This document shows, in pieces, positions 23,137 to 31,775 of a stretch of DNA of 44,417 nucleotides. Under the pieces are notes generated by a model. It worked only from the letters and a program-made list of their open reading frames with translations, was not told the DNA's origin and made no database searches. Origin of the DNA: a virus; the IMG/VR virus record IMGVR_UViG_3300042374_000171, positions 1-44,417 of that record; one strand, given 5' to 3'. The position numbers and the translations under genes are program-made. How positions within the stretch are numbered: position 1 is the first letter of the stretch; each line of letters starts with the position of its first letter.

Positions 23137-23495
23137 AATTCATACTCGCCATAGCTATACTTGCTCTTGCTGGATGTGTTACACCTCCAGTAGCCGAGCC
23201 AGAGTTTGCAGGACGCTACAAAAACGCTTGTTTGCCCGAAGCAATAGCAATGACGCAAGCACTAAAGAAAAGCGATATACAAGCCCGTGTGCTGCGAATC
23301 CAGACTAAGGACTTCGGTCATGCAGTCTGCGTTTACCTTTACCCAACTGGCGCGAATAAACTCTACGTCTGGGATAGCTATTGGAAATCAGTCAATCTTC
23401 GCGCATGGTATAACGATCCTACAAGCATAGCTAATGCTTGGCTTGATTATACCTACCCTAAAATTTCTCTTGTCAGCGCAAACTTTCTTGATTAA
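23133..23495 (+). CDS. Lipoprotein with Cys-His-Asp triad, copy A
   Basis: 120 residues. A signal peptide ends in the lipobox LAGC (Cys15). The mature part keeps NACLPEA (Cys33), GHAVC (His63) and WDS (Asp81), the order expected for a transglutaminase-like cysteine peptidase fold. It is clearly paralogous to 26465-26827. A surface lipoprotein made late could block superinfection or modify the envelope; this is inference. Its ATG overlaps the phosphoesterase stop, and copy 10 of the palindrome follows. Confidence 0.7.
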   Translation: MKFILAIAILALAGCVTPPVAEPEFAGRYKNACLPEAIAMTQALKKSDIQARVLRIQTKDFGHAVCVYLYPTGANKLYVWDSYWKSVNLRAWYNDPTSIANAWLDYTYPKISLVSANFLD

Positions 23496-23497
23496 AT

Positions 23498-23511
23498 TAT
23501 CGTAAACGATA
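23498..23511 (+). repeat. Dispersed 14-bp palindrome, copy 10
   Basis: TATCG-TAAA-CGATA between lipoprotein A and the tailspike, ending 2 bases before the tailspike start. Confidence 0.9.
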
Positions 23512-23513
23512 TT

Positions 23514-25727
23514 ATGAGTTGCTCAAATTCCAGAAGTTCTAAATGTAACCCATGCGGCCCAAGTGCGGACGCGATGAATGAGATTGCCAATAAAGCTGCA
23601 TACTATGCTCGCATAGCTCAACACGCAGCAGATCAAGTAGAGGGATTTGAATCACTTTACTTGGGAGCAAAAGCAACCGCACCAACTGTAGATAACGAAG
23701 GCAATCCACTTGTTGTTGGAGCTTTGTATTTCAATACTACAGACGACACAATGTATGTTTGGGACGGAAGTATTTGGGTAGATTTTGTAGCTGGGTTTGA
23801 CGAGAATACCAATTACCAAGTCACAGGCACTCCAACCGCTCGCAATCTTGTTACTCGCGGAGCAGATATAATCAATGTCAAAGATTTTGGCGCGACAGGC
23901 AATGGAACCACTGACGATACTTCCGCAATTCAAGCCGCAATCACTGCTGCGCCAGCAGGAGCAGCAATTTACTTCCCAAGGGGAACATATCGTTTATCCA
24001 GTATTGAAATAACAAAAGATGTTTCAATTTACGGAGAAGGCAAAAATGCCACTACTTTGAGCTTACGGAATCCGAGTGATTTTAGACTTTTCTTCATAAA
24101 AACAAGTTGGATTTCATTTGAATTGTTTGATTTGACAATGCGTGATCCGCATGGGTTTAGAATTCTTGACAATACAACGCAAGAGCAAACAACTGGAATC
24201 ACTAATATTAATCGTCCGACATATAATCCATATGAATTTCCATTAGATAATTTTTATGTTAGAAATGTAGATTTCATTGATTTTTATGATGGAATTGAAA
24301 CAAGTGGATTGAAAGGCGACATTTCTGGTTGTAATTTTATTTATACTTATGGAAGTTGGTCTATTGGTGGAAACTGGGACGCACCAAATGGTGGTGGTGA
24401 TCACCCATTTGTAGGAGTTTTATGTTCTTTTTGGAATTTGAATTTTACAAACAACTACTACGATGGATTGCTCGATTCAACATTCGCCAATGTTAATCCA
24501 TTGACTTCTACATATCCTTTGTCAAAAAGAGCATCAGATGGGATGATATATGCTCAATCATTGAGAACCTCAGTAACAAGTTTGAGATACGCTGAAACTA
24601 ATGGGATTAAAAGCGTTCAAACGATTACAAATAATGTTTGCAAAAACAATGCGATTGAAGGAATTCAAGTTAATGCTTCAATAAAAAATCAAACAGAAAA
24701 AGATAATTATTACATAAATATCTCAAATAATGAAGTTATTGGAGTTAGCAAATACTATGGCAATCCACCAACCCAAACAGCAAATTGGGCAGTTGGATCG
24801 CTTGCAATTTTGGTGGATTGTTATTATTTTAGACCAGCAATAAATATATCAGACAATAAAATAGATAATAATATAACAGGTATTTCTGTTAATAATATTA
24901 GACCTAATGATATTCCATTGTCTTCATTTACTGGTATTTGGTCATTGCAAGGTCAAACAAAAATTACCAACAATTCAATTTCTGGATGCCAAACTGGAAT
25001 TGGATCAAGTTGGAATCTTCCAGAAGATGTTATTTCAAATAATTCAATTTCTTGCAACTCAAGAAATGCACAAAGATTATTTGAAGGGTTCAACCCAACA
25101 GTATCTTCAAATTGGACGACTGCACAATTGATAGGAATAAATATTGTTAACGGAAATCCAACAGTTTCATATAATAATCTTTCTGCAAATTACAATTTTG
25201 AGCAGACAAAAACAATTTCTGGGAATTCTTCAAATGTGTTGACATTAAATAATGCAACAGGAATTTCAACAAGTGGAAGCGGAACTATTCTTTATGGTGG
25301 AGTCGCTTGGTCTTTTCCAATAACAAATGTTTCTGGTAATAATGTTACATTGAACTTTGATTTTTGGATTGGTTTTAATGCATACTGGTCAACAAGAGGA
25401 GGGGTTAATATTAATGGACTTTCATTTTATTATAGTCCATACGGAGAAGGGGCAATTAGAACGAGTTCTATTTGGGTTGTATTAAATGAAGGTGGAGGAG
25501 GGAATGGATGGGTTACCCCGACTGCTCTTGATAAAGTTTACAACAATACTGCTTCAAATTTTCTCCGAGATTTTTCTGTTTGGAATGGTTCTGTCACATT
25601 TGAAAAACAAATTTATTTTTCAAATATGACATCAAATAACATTTATCAAAAAACATATTTAATACAATTTTTTGGAGCAACTTCTTCTAATGCAATTTTA
25701 AATGGTGGATTTTATTTAGACATTTAA
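23514..25727 (+). CDS. Tailspike with pectate-lyase-type beta-helix
   Basis: 737 residues. A Cys-rich start (MSCSNSRSSKCNPCGP) and a helical stretch lead to a short fibre domain (VVGALYFNTTDDTMYVWDGS, about 68-90). Residues 120-190 match the pectate lyase superfamily entry domain (INVKDFGATGNGTTDDTSAIQ ... IYFPRGTYRLS). The rest is Asn/Ser/Ile-rich and repetitive, as in right-handed beta-helices. It probably binds and cleaves a surface polysaccharide. The helix-coding part is markedly more AT-rich than its surroundings, suggesting acquisition. Confidence 0.85.
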   Translation: MSCSNSRSSKCNPCGPSADAMNEIANKAAYYARIAQHAADQVEGFESLYLGAKATAPTVDNEGNPLVVGALYFNTTDDTMYVWDGSIWVDFVAGFDENTNYQVTGTPTARNLVTRGADIINVKDFGATGNGTTDDTSAIQAAITAAPAGAAIYFPRGTYRLSSIEITKDVSIYGEGKNATTLSLRNPSDFRLFFIKTSWISFELFDLTMRDPHGFRILDNTTQEQTTGITNINRPTYNPYEFPLDNFYVRNVDFIDFYDGIETSGLKGDISGCNFIYTYGSWSIGGNWDAPNGGGDHPFVGVLCSFWNLNFTNNYYDGLLDSTFANVNPLTSTYPLSKRASDGMIYAQSLRTSVTSLRYAETNGIKSVQTITNNVCKNNAIEGIQVNASIKNQTEKDNYYINISNNEVIGVSKYYGNPPTQTANWAVGSLAILVDCYYFRPAINISDNKIDNNITGISVNNIRPNDIPLSSFTGIWSLQGQTKITNNSISGCQTGIGSSWNLPEDVISNNSISCNSRNAQRLFEGFNPTVSSNWTTAQLIGINIVNGNPTVSYNNLSANYNFEQTKTISGNSSNVLTLNNATGISTSGSGTILYGGVAWSFPITNVSGNNVTLNFDFWIGFNAYWSTRGGVNINGLSFYYSPYGEGAIRTSSIWVVLNEGGGGNGWVTPTALDKVYNNTASNFLRDFSVWNGSVTFEKQIYFSNMTSNNIYQKTYLIQFFGATSSNAILNGGFYLDI

Positions 25728-25739
25728 TAATTTTAAATT

Positions 25740-26468
25740 ATGGCAACTACGACAATAGCGAATCCAATTTTTATCGGAACAGGAATTCCCTTGGTTCCTT
25801 CTACTGCTCCATTGCAAGTTCAAAGATGGAATCTGCCGATTACTGGTTCTGTTTATACATTTACTGGGAGTGCATCAGCAGCATCTACTCAAACTCCAGT
25901 ATGGACAAGGTTGAATACTGGTGGAACAGCAGGATCAAGTGCATTGTATCGCGCTAATCCCAACCAAGGCATATATTTTGCTAAAGGTGGAGGAAACTCA
26001 ATGGGCATACAATTCAGCCGCCCCGTCTGGCTTATCTGGCAAGGTCAGATGAGTGCTGTTTCAACTGATCGCATTCGCATCCAACTCGGTGGAGTTGATG
26101 CTGCAAGCACCACAGTTGGGCCAATGACACCAACAAATGCTGCATTTTCTGGTCTTGGATTTTTAATTGAGGGTGGGGCAATCAAACTTGAAACAATTAA
26201 TACGCCAGCAGGAGTTGCGACACTGAACACTTCTGCAACACTTGCCACACATACACCTTTCAGGTTGAGTCTTAAAGCCTATAGCGATGGACTTGGAAAT
26301 GTTAAGGTGTATGTCAATGAGTCACTTGTTTCTACATTGGCAATTGGCCCAACTCAAGACACAAGCAATTCAATATGTCAATTGCGAGTCTCTGTTGAAA
26401 ATACAACCGCAGCAAACGCCGCATTAGTTGACCTTATTCAAGACCAACTATCCGTAATCGTCGAATGA
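25740..26468 (+). CDS. Virion/tail-associated beta-rich protein
   Basis: 242 residues, almost without Cys, rich in Thr, Ala, Ser and Ile. Segments such as VYTFTGSASAASTQTPVW and PFRLSLKAYSDGLGNVKVYVNESLV suggest a jelly-roll or LamG-like fold. Its place after the spike and its overlap with the second lipoprotein gene suggest a receptor-binding or spike-capping role. Not recognised as a named family. Confidence 0.6.
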   Translation: MATTTIANPIFIGTGIPLVPSTAPLQVQRWNLPITGSVYTFTGSASAASTQTPVWTRLNTGGTAGSSALYRANPNQGIYFAKGGGNSMGIQFSRPVWLIWQGQMSAVSTDRIRIQLGGVDAASTTVGPMTPTNAAFSGLGFLIEGGAIKLETINTPAGVATLNTSATLATHTPFRLSLKAYSDGLGNVKVYVNESLVSTLAIGPTQDTSNSICQLRVSVENTTAANAALVDLIQDQLSVIVE

Positions 26469-26827
26469 GATCACTTCTCGCCATTGCTATCGTTGCACTT
26501 GCTGGATGCACTACGCTTCCAGTTGAGCAACCATCGTTCGCAGGACGCTACAGGAATGCTTGTCTTCCCGAAGCAATAGCAATGGCGCAAGGACTCAAAG
26601 AAAAGTCGATACAGACCCGTGTGCTGCGAATCCAGACGAAAGACTGGGGTCACGCAGTCTGCGTTTACCTCTACCCAACTGGTGCAAACAAACTCTATGC
26701 TTGGGATTCATACTGGCAAAGCATCAACCTACGCGCATGGTTTGACAATCCAACCAGCATTGCAACAGCATGGCTCGACTATACGCATCCAAATTTAACA
26801 CTTGTCAACGCATCCTTCCTTGATTAA
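26465..26827 (+). CDS. Lipoprotein with Cys-His-Asp triad, copy B
   Basis: 120 residues, same length and layout as copy A: lipobox LAGC (Cys15), NACLPEA (Cys33), GHAVC (His63), WDS (Asp81). Most differences are conservative and the C-termini both end NFLD/SFLD. It too starts in the previous stop (ATGA) and is followed by a copy of the palindrome (11) that ends two bases before a gene with a Cys-rich N-terminus. The pair appears to be a duplicated module. Confidence 0.7.
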   Translation: MRSLLAIAIVALAGCTTLPVEQPSFAGRYRNACLPEAIAMAQGLKEKSIQTRVLRIQTKDWGHAVCVYLYPTGANKLYAWDSYWQSINLRAWFDNPTSIATAWLDYTHPNLTLVNASFLD

Positions 26828-26829
26828 AC

Positions 26830-26843
26830 TATCGTTAACGATA
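26830..26843 (+). repeat. Dispersed 14-bp palindrome, copy 11
   Basis: TATCG-TTAA-CGATA (perfect palindrome) between lipoprotein B and the tail fibre, ending 2 bases before the fibre start. Confidence 0.9.
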
Positions 26844-26845
26844 TT

Positions 26846-27604
26846 ATGAGCTACTGCACACCCTGCCCACCATGCGACACGGAATATCCGTTGTTGTGTG
26901 AACCACTTGAAACAACTGCCAATGGTAAACGATTGGTAGTGGAAGACTCTGCTGCTTGCCAGAAAACAATTCAGACTCCAGTAGCCCAACAAGTTTTGAA
27001 GACTGATGGTGCTGGTAATTTGACTTGGACAAACGGAGCGAGCGGAACTGTTTTAAGGAAAGATTCAACCGGACTGCTTGAGTTTGCTACACTCAATAGT
27101 GTTCTTCAATCTGGCCCAGTTGATCTTGGTAGCCAACCATTGACTACTACTGGAGCGGTTAGCGTTGGATCACTTGCATCAACTGGGGCAGTGACCGCAG
27201 CAAGTGTAACGGCATCTGGCGCGGTTACTGCAAATACATTAAATGTAATAAATACATCTGGATTGGGTTCTATAGAAGTAAGCGGAACTACAGGGGCATT
27301 TATTGATCTTAAAGCTCCAGTAACGGATGATTACGATTTTAGAATTGGATCAGATGTTGCTGGAGGTTATATTACAACAAGTGGAACAAGTGTAAATGGA
27401 CATATTAGATTGCTTCCAAATACCACGGGTTCTGCAAATGTAGGAATAAATGTAGATAATCCGCAAAGAAAACTTCATGTAAACGGAATAGTTCGTTTGC
27501 AAGGGCTATCTACTTACGCCAACAACGCTGCTGCCATTTCTGGTGGATTGGTTGCTGATGATGTTTACAAAACCTCTACTGGTGAACTTCGTATTGTTGT
27601 ATAA
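26846..27604 (+). CDS. Tail fibre protein
   Basis: 252 residues. The N-terminus MSYCTPCPPCDTEYPLLCEP is Cys-rich like that of the tailspike and may be an anchor. The middle is a repetitive beta-type segment (TTGAVSVGSLASTGAVTAASVTASGAV). The C-terminal NVGINVDNPQRKLHVNGIVRLQGL is a pattern common near fibre C-termini. It runs directly into the next gene (stop TAA, ATG overlap). Confidence 0.7.
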   Translation: MSYCTPCPPCDTEYPLLCEPLETTANGKRLVVEDSAACQKTIQTPVAQQVLKTDGAGNLTWTNGASGTVLRKDSTGLLEFATLNSVLQSGPVDLGSQPLTTTGAVSVGSLASTGAVTAASVTASGAVTANTLNVINTSGLGSIEVSGTTGAFIDLKAPVTDDYDFRIGSDVAGGYITTSGTSVNGHIRLLPNTTGSANVGINVDNPQRKLHVNGIVRLQGLSTYANNAAAISGGLVADDVYKTSTGELRIVV

Positions 27605-29610
27605 TGCCAGCCGAAGGATCAGTCTTTGATGGATTCACAAGTATCATCGCGCAAGACGCAGATACTCATCCATCGTATTTACCAGAGTCTGTAGTATCAG
27701 AGTCGGTAAATAGGACATTCCGAGGTGGCATTAACCGGACAAGGCCAAGCATTCGGAACATCTCAATTATCGCTGGAGACGGACAAACCGAGACTATCGT
27801 TAACGATATTCTTGGTGGCAGCTTCCAAGGTGCGTATCCATATCGTTCAACCAACTTGAGAACAAACGATGGTATCCTGCTATCGGTATCTGGGATTATC
27901 TACTTTCTGAAGATGGTAAACAATCGGGCGTTTGCCTACAAGATTATCGAGGGTAACGATCCGGGCATGATGCACACATGGTTTGTGCAAGCCGAAGATC
28001 GGGCGTATATCCAAAATGGCTACCAAAATGCCATAGCATGGGATGGAGTATTAGGAACGCTGACAGCAAGCGAAATCCAAAATGGAGACTACTGCGAGAT
28101 TGTATCAGTTGGGACTACCAACTTTACCTTGATCGGTGCGCCATCCAATACGATTGGAGTTAAGTTCACAGCAGTTATTACAGACACTCAAAGAGGAACG
28201 GGAACAGGAACAGTCAAGCTACCTGCCTACCGACTGAACCCATACTTGGCAAAGATGCCGATTGGAACGATCATGGAATATGCCTTCGGGCGAGTCTTCG
28301 TAGCTGATAGGCTCAATCAAATCTACGCATCTGACATCATCTATGGTGGTGGATTCACCGACACAAAGAATACGGAGAACTTCACAGAGATAGGATACTG
28401 GGCAGAAGGTGGCGCGTTCTCTACTCCAGCCATGATGGGGAATATCACAGGGATGAAGGTCATGCCACAGATCGGAACCAACCTCCGTGGGCAAGGTGAG
28501 CTTGTAGTCCTTACTGGTAACGGAGCATTCTCAATGGATGTCTCTCTACCAAGAAGCCAATGGAATACATCGAATATCCAACGCATCTCACTCCTTGGGC
28601 GAGGATGCACATCGCCATACCTTGGATTAGCCAACTCTGAGCTTTGGTTTAGATCACATGATGGTTGGGCATTCTACTCTAATAGCCAATCTGAATTTGC
28701 AAGATACTTCTCGCTTCGTAAACTTTCGAGGGAAGTAAACAAGTGGGTCGAGAATGACACTCCTTGGCTGAAGCAATTCGCTTCTACAATGTTTTTTGAT
28801 AACTACATCATCAGCACAGTTTCGCCACAGACCTACCGCGCAGAAGGTGTAGAAGGACTGAACAGGTATCATAGGGGCATGGTAGTTCTCGATCTTGACC
28901 AATCTTCTTCACCTGCACCAGACGCACAACTTTCTTTCCGTTGGAATGGAATTTGGACAGGCATTAGACCAACACAACTTCTGACTGCACTGATCCAAGG
29001 TGAAAAACGGGGATTCGGATTCTCATTCGACAAAGACAACAAGAACCGACTTTACGAGTTCACAATAGCTCAAGGCGACGACTATGGGCCAAATGGAAGC
29101 AGGCAGATTGAATCCTTCTTCACAACTGGCAGGTATGATTTCAACCGAAGCGGGGCTACCAACAAGTTCCTCCGTAAAAAAATCACTGGTGGAGAAATGT
29201 GGATGAGTGAGATTAAAGGTGAAGTAGATAGCTATGTCGATTTCCGCGCCGACTCTAATCCTTGCTGGTCAGAACTGAAAGTGCCTACGACATTCGGGTG
29301 TGATCCATGCTCGCCTAAAGTAACTGAATGCTTCCCACAACGGGGCGGTAATCGCTATAAACGCTACAAGTTTAACACACCAGACCCAAGTGAGTGCAAT
29401 GACTTGGCAGGCATCCCATCAGTAGAAGGAAGCGAGTTCCAAATCAAAGTCAACCTAACCGGAGCAGCTACAGTTGACCGAGTGCGACTGATGGCAAACA
29501 TCAAAAACAACGATGACTCTCCGGTTGGCGACTGCCCAGAAGAAAACCAAGAATGCGAACCATTTTTGTGTTGCCAAGAAAAATATTGGAACTACAATAT
29601 CGTAAATTAA
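27604..29610 (+). CDS. Tail tubular / stabilisation-type protein
   Basis: 668 residues. The opening (VFDGFTSIIAQDADTHPSYLPESVVSESVNRTFRGG) and beta-propeller-like segments resemble tail hub or nozzle proteins of podoviruses (tubular protein B or P22 gp10 type). The C-terminal part is Cys-rich (CDPCSPKVTECFP; CPEENQECEPFLCC). Copy 12 of the palindrome is in frame as TIVNDI. Assignment is by pattern and neighbourhood. Confidence 0.6.
   Translation: MPAEGSVFDGFTSIIAQDADTHPSYLPESVVSESVNRTFRGGINRTRPSIRNISIIAGDGQTETIVNDILGGSFQGAYPYRSTNLRTNDGILLSVSGIIYFLKMVNNRAFAYKIIEGNDPGMMHTWFVQAEDRAYIQNGYQNAIAWDGVLGTLTASEIQNGDYCEIVSVGTTNFTLIGAPSNTIGVKFTAVITDTQRGTGTGTVKLPAYRLNPYLAKMPIGTIMEYAFGRVFVADRLNQIYASDIIYGGGFTDTKNTENFTEIGYWAEGGAFSTPAMMGNITGMKVMPQIGTNLRGQGELVVLTGNGAFSMDVSLPRSQWNTSNIQRISLLGRGCTSPYLGLANSELWFRSHDGWAFYSNSQSEFARYFSLRKLSREVNKWVENDTPWLKQFASTMFFDNYIISTVSPQTYRAEGVEGLNRYHRGMVVLDLDQSSSPAPDAQLSFRWNGIWTGIRPTQLLTALIQGEKRGFGFSFDKDNKNRLYEFTIAQGDDYGPNGSRQIESFFTTGRYDFNRSGATNKFLRKKITGGEMWMSEIKGEVDSYVDFRADSNPCWSELKVPTTFGCDPCSPKVTECFPQRGGNRYKRYKFNTPDPSECNDLAGIPSVEGSEFQIKVNLTGAATVDRVRLMANIKNNDDSPVGDCPEENQECEPFLCCQEKYWNYNIVN
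27795..27808 (+). repeat. Dispersed 14-bp palindrome, copy 12
   Basis: TATCG-TTAA-CGATA in the tubular-type gene (IVND); 18 bases are identical to copy 11 and its flanks. Confidence 0.9.
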
Positions 29611-29614
29611 TCTA

Positions 29615-30124
29615 ATGGACAATCAATCTTCGTCTCCAGCACTTACGTTTCCAAATGTTCCAGATGACTTCTGTCCAACTGGTAACTGGCAAAGTGTATT
29701 TCAGCAATTCATTGATGAGGTTCTTACTAACGGAACTATCAATGTGCCGGGATTGGGCGATGTAACTCCAGCGCAAGTTGCTCAAATCAACGAAGACCTT
29801 GCTGACCAGCAAACGCAGATAACCGCACTTGATACGCGAGTCGATGCTTTAGAATTAAATCCAACAATTAGGGTTAGATACGGAACATACTCTCCAATTT
29901 CGGCTGGAGACACAACATCCATTGGAATTACTTTTAGTTCTCCCCTACCAACTGCTGTTTATGGAATCTCATTGACTCCTATTTACGCTTCTGGGACTCC
30001 ATTGACAACGCCGCTCTACACTATTGTTTCACAAAACACAGCAGGATTTACATTTCGCGTTGATAACAACATTGCAGAAATTACGAGCTTGAACTGGATG
30101 GCGGTTCATTCTTCGACACCATAA
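29615..30124 (+). CDS. Tail fibre/hub accessory protein with lectin-like end
   Basis: 169 residues. The N-terminal part (FCPTGNWQSVFQQFIDEVLTNGTINVPG) is followed by a coiled coil (VAQINEDLADQQTQITALDTRVDAL, split across residues 52-80). The C-terminal 85 residues (RYGTYSPISAGDTTSIGITFSSPLPTAVYGIS ... SLNWMAVHS) resemble H-type lectin or gp53-like fibre tips. A trimeric receptor-binding accessory is likely. Confidence 0.65.
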   Translation: MDNQSSSPALTFPNVPDDFCPTGNWQSVFQQFIDEVLTNGTINVPGLGDVTPAQVAQINEDLADQQTQITALDTRVDALELNPTIRVRYGTYSPISAGDTTSIGITFSSPLPTAVYGISLTPIYASGTPLTTPLYTIVSQNTAGFTFRVDNNIAEITSLNWMAVHSSTP

Positions 30125-30147
30125 GCCATCACAAAGAAAATAAACAT

Positions 30148-30306
30148 ATGACACCACTAAAAGGAACAGACCCACGCCTCGTATCAGGAGGTTCACCAAC
30201 TCGCGGAATGATCCGTGAAACCATGGGCAACAAGCCGAGCCTTGGTTCTAAGAAGCCCAGCGTTTACACGACTGCTGGCACTCCCAAGCAAGGCTACCAG
30301 AAATAA
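30148..30306 (+). CDS. 52-residue basic structural-region protein
   Basis: A short gene (MTPLKGTDPRLVSGGSPTRG, then MIRETMGNKPSLGSKKPS) lies between the fibre and adaptor genes. It is Gly/Pro/Lys-rich and probably disordered. Copy 13 of the palindrome begins two bases after its stop. Compact spacing supports a real gene; function unknown. Confidence 0.55.
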   Translation: MTPLKGTDPRLVSGGSPTRGMIRETMGNKPSLGSKKPSVYTTAGTPKQGYQK

Positions 30307-30307
30307 T

Positions 30308-30321
30308 TATCGGAAACGATA
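30308..30321 (+). repeat. Dispersed 14-bp palindrome, copy 13
   Basis: TATCG-GAAA-CGATA, ending 6 bases before the adaptor gene. Pairing extends to ATTATCG/CGATAAT. Confidence 0.9.
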
Positions 30322-30327
30322 ATCCTT

Positions 30328-31290
30328 ATGGCTGATACCCTCGAAGAGATGGTAGAGGTCGTGAAAGGGTTCGTGGGTGATAGCGGCGTATGTTCTTACG
30401 AAAGAGCCGTTAAAGCCGTGAACCAAGCGCGACGACTACTGTGGAATAAGAAAGCATGGTCTTCGCAAGAAGAGTATGTTCAGATTTGTTGCGTTGATAA
30501 TTGCTTCACGCTTCCTTCTCGCTATGAGCAAATCAAACTTGCTTGGATCGGGAATGACTCAGCCAGCCTCGCTGACGAATGGTTCAATGCGACCAACGCT
30601 TTTGCTCTTCATGCGGATCATTCATGCCATAGGGGGATTATTGAAGTAGGCGGACTCCATGTCCTCTTCCGTGATTACACAACGCATCCATACCAAATCG
30701 GGGTAATGGCAGAGGAAGCTGAAGACATCGGCGTAGAGTTGATGTTTGAAGCGCAAGACCAGTATGACACCTACCACAAGGTTAAGGTAACTACTGCCAA
30801 TCCTCCAACGCTGGCTAAGTCTGATCTTCTTGTGAAGGGGATTCGGGCAGTCAGTAAGCCGGTAACCAAAGGCAGGATTCGGGTATATGCCTACGATACA
30901 GCATTGGAAGCAAAGACGCTGATAGCAATCTACCAACCAAATGATGCTAACCCTACTTTCCGTAGGTTCAAAGCACCGAGGACTTGTGAGTGTATTACGC
31001 TCTACGCTTCGAAGAAATACTTTGATTTAACCGATCCGAAAGAACTTTGCGAGTTTGTTCCAGATGCGATGATCTATGCGGTTCTTGCGCTAAACTCCAG
31101 AGAAAATCGTAAGGCTCAAGAGTTCATGGCTAACTTGGCATTGGCCGTGCAAGAGCAGGAAAAAGAGATGGGAGGATACGAGATTCCGACCGCCGCTCCA
31201 ATCCGCTTCTCTAACTACAGTCGGGCAGAAAACTTAATCGGGTCTGATCTATTGTCACCATCACCGAATGATTACTTTCTTTATCGATGA
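30328..31290 (+). CDS. Head-tail adaptor / tail tubular protein A-like
   Basis: 320 residues. The start (VVKGFVGDSGVCSYERAVKAVNQARRLLWNKKAW) has the helical pattern of podovirus adaptor proteins (gp11 of T7, gp4 of P22), followed by a mixed beta region (CITLYASKKYFDL) and a helical C-terminus. It should link portal to the tail tube. Not recognised with certainty. Confidence 0.55.
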   Translation: MADTLEEMVEVVKGFVGDSGVCSYERAVKAVNQARRLLWNKKAWSSQEEYVQICCVDNCFTLPSRYEQIKLAWIGNDSASLADEWFNATNAFALHADHSCHRGIIEVGGLHVLFRDYTTHPYQIGVMAEEAEDIGVELMFEAQDQYDTYHKVKVTTANPPTLAKSDLLVKGIRAVSKPVTKGRIRVYAYDTALEAKTLIAIYQPNDANPTFRRFKAPRTCECITLYASKKYFDLTDPKELCEFVPDAMIYAVLALNSRENRKAQEFMANLALAVQEQEKEMGGYEIPTAAPIRFSNYSRAENLIGSDLLSPSPNDYFLYR

Positions 31291-31775
31291 CACTGACAAT
31301 TCCAGACAAGTTTGATGCGAGGAGCGTAGTTGGATATGGTGATCCAGACTACGAACTTAACTTGATGGATGTTGAGATTCTAAAACTACCTCCACGGGAA
31401 TGTCCATTGGTTCATAAGTTCACGCCGGGGATGTATATTCGGGAAATCTATATGCCGAAGGATACAATTCTTACAACCTTACTCCATCTGACAACGCATC
31501 CATTTTTTATCATGAAGGGTGATGTGACTGTCTGGTATCATGGCATCCCTGCCCACCGCTACAAAACAGGCTACAGCGGCATCACAGAAGCAGGAACGAG
31601 GCGTATGCTCTATACTCATAAGGACACGATCTGGACTACCTGCCATGTTACAGATTTAACTGATCCAGACGAAATTATTGACACGATCACTTCAAGAGAC
31701 TTTAATCCTCACATCGCCAAGGAAGACCGAAGGGTTCAAAAGTGGCGGCATAACCGAACCGACTTAATAAAATGA
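31287..31775 (+). CDS. Cupin-fold virion-region protein
   Basis: 162 residues. YIREIYMPKDTILTTLLHLTTHPFFIMKGDVTVWYHG followed by GITEAGTRRMLYTHKDTIWTTCHVT is the double-stranded beta-helix pattern of a small cupin family seen in phage structural operons. The His residues (about 67, 71, 116 and 125) could bind a metal. Its role in the virion is not established. It overlaps both neighbours by 4 bases. Confidence 0.7.
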   Translation: MTLTIPDKFDARSVVGYGDPDYELNLMDVEILKLPPRECPLVHKFTPGMYIREIYMPKDTILTTLLHLTTHPFFIMKGDVTVWYHGIPAHRYKTGYSGITEAGTRRMLYTHKDTIWTTCHVTDLTDPDEIIDTITSRDFNPHIAKEDRRVQKWRHNRTDLIK

